This document shows positions 63,754 through 64,000 of a stretch of DNA of 64,000 nt, one piece after another (positions within the stretch are counted from its first letter, which is position 1; the number at the start of each line of letters is the position of its first letter). The stretch is from [Mycobacterium] nativiensis (lineage in GTDB: Bacteria > Actinomycetota > Actinomycetes > Mycobacteriales > Mycobacteriaceae), in the NCBI RefSeq assembly GCF_020172685.1, contig NZ_CP083986.1:1519119-1583118 (forward strand), given 5' to 3'. Both the position numbers and the translations under genes were made by a program. The notes under the pieces were generated by a model that searched no databases, was not told where the DNA came from, and was given only the letters and a program-made list of their open reading frames with translations.

Positions 63754-63763
63754 ATCAAGCCGG

Positions 63764-63780
63764 CGCACCGCAGCGGTGCG
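63764..63780 (+). terminator. Short hairpin after murA
   Basis: CGCACCG and CGGTGCG pair perfectly around CAG, ten bases after the murA stop. There is no T-run, so it would be a weak, U-less terminator or a 3'-end stabiliser separating murA from the rrn promoter. Confidence 0.45.
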
Positions 63781-63826
63781 ACGAGCAGTCTGGAAGACCT
63801 TCCGGAAGCCCCGAAAAAACTCGGAG

Positions 63827-63855
63827 TTGACTCAACTTCGTCTCTGGAGTAGAGT
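63827..63855 (+). promoter_or_regulatory. rRNA operon promoter
   Basis: TTGACT (63827-63832) and TAGAGT (63850-63855) are 17 bases apart. The downstream GGGGTTGCCTGAAGC resembles the start of mycobacterial rRNA leaders. The position between murA and the conserved rRNA leader matches the single or rrnA operon of mycobacteria. It is a strong SigA-type promoter. Confidence 0.88.
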
Positions 63856-63861
63856 AGCGGG

Positions 63862-64000
63862 GTTGCCTGAAGCCGGGCGTGTTGTTTGAGAACTCAATAG
63901 TGTGTTTGGTGGTTTTTGTTTGTTGTTGTTTTTGCCACATTCTTGGCGCCCCGTGTTGGGGGTGTGGCGTTTTTTTGATGTCAGTTTTTGGCTGATGTTT
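63862..64000 (+). ncRNA. Pre-16S rRNA leader (5' part; 16S gene lies beyond the window)
   Basis: The conserved mycobacterial leader segment is visible (TTTGAGAACTCAATAGTGTG, 63888-63907), followed by T/G-rich sequence. A hairpin at 63934-63968 (GCCACA with TGTGGC, and CCCC with GGGG inside) is followed by seven T at 63970-63976. In this leader, antitermination and RNase III processing signals are expected. The 16S gene itself is not in the window. Confidence 0.8.

Overview
The window looks like a piece of a Mycobacterium (sensu lato) chromosome. The evidence is high-GC codon use, many GTG starts, a glycine-rich PGRS-type gene, a type VII secretion substrate cassette, F420-type (LLM) oxidoreductases, a fused AtpF'-delta ATP synthase subunit, and a core gene order matching what I recall of M. 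tuberculosis H37Rv Rv1276c to Rv1315: phosphohistidine phosphatase, SbcCD-like pair, opp, carbonic anhydrase, cysDN, Rrf2 regulator, argS-lysA-hom-thrC-thrB-rho-rpmE-prfA-prmC-sua5-wecA-atpIBEFHAGDC, DUF2550, cobalamin adenosyltransferase, murA, then the rRNA operon promoter. The species cannot be fixed from this alone.

Layout. Bases 1-11.6 kb are an accessory region. It holds three related MarR regulators, a secreted protein of unknown role, a signal-peptide-bearing PGRS protein without a PE domain, a stand-alone fatty-acyl-AMP ligase, a short repeat-less relative of the PGRS protein, and a DUF1778/GNAT toxin-antitoxin locus whose toxin has lost its catalytic core. From 11.7 to 28.9 kb the syntenic core resumes with a few substitutions: a FitAB-like toxin-antitoxin pair and a flavin monooxygenase sit between the SbcCD-like genes and opp, and a CysQ-like phosphatase is coupled to cysDN. 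From 28.9 to 38.4 kb the synteny is broken by about 9.5 kb of accessory genes: a VOC protein, two LLM oxidoreductases, a DUF4185 secreted protein, a pair of HAL/PAL-superfamily proteins without the catalytic MIO triad, and a four-gene type VII secretion cassette. A tRNA-Arg closes this block. From 38.7 kb to the end the core order runs through amino-acid biosynthesis, rho, release factor 1, wecA and the complete ATP synthase operon to murA and the rrn promoter. An ECF42-type sigma factor with its DGPF/YCII partner is inserted between rho and rpmE.

How the genes work together. cysD and cysN(C) activate sulfate to APS and PAPS, and the CysQ-like enzyme probably removes PAP. The opp genes encode a four-component peptide importer. 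lysA, hom, thrC and thrB cover the aspartate-family pathway. prfA and prmC form the release factor and its methyltransferase. wecA opens arabinogalactan linker synthesis. atpB to atpC encode F1Fo ATP synthase. The most novel material is the MIO-less lyase-like pair (32922-35563) and the adjacent type VII cassette with a frameshifted membrane protein (35560-38398).
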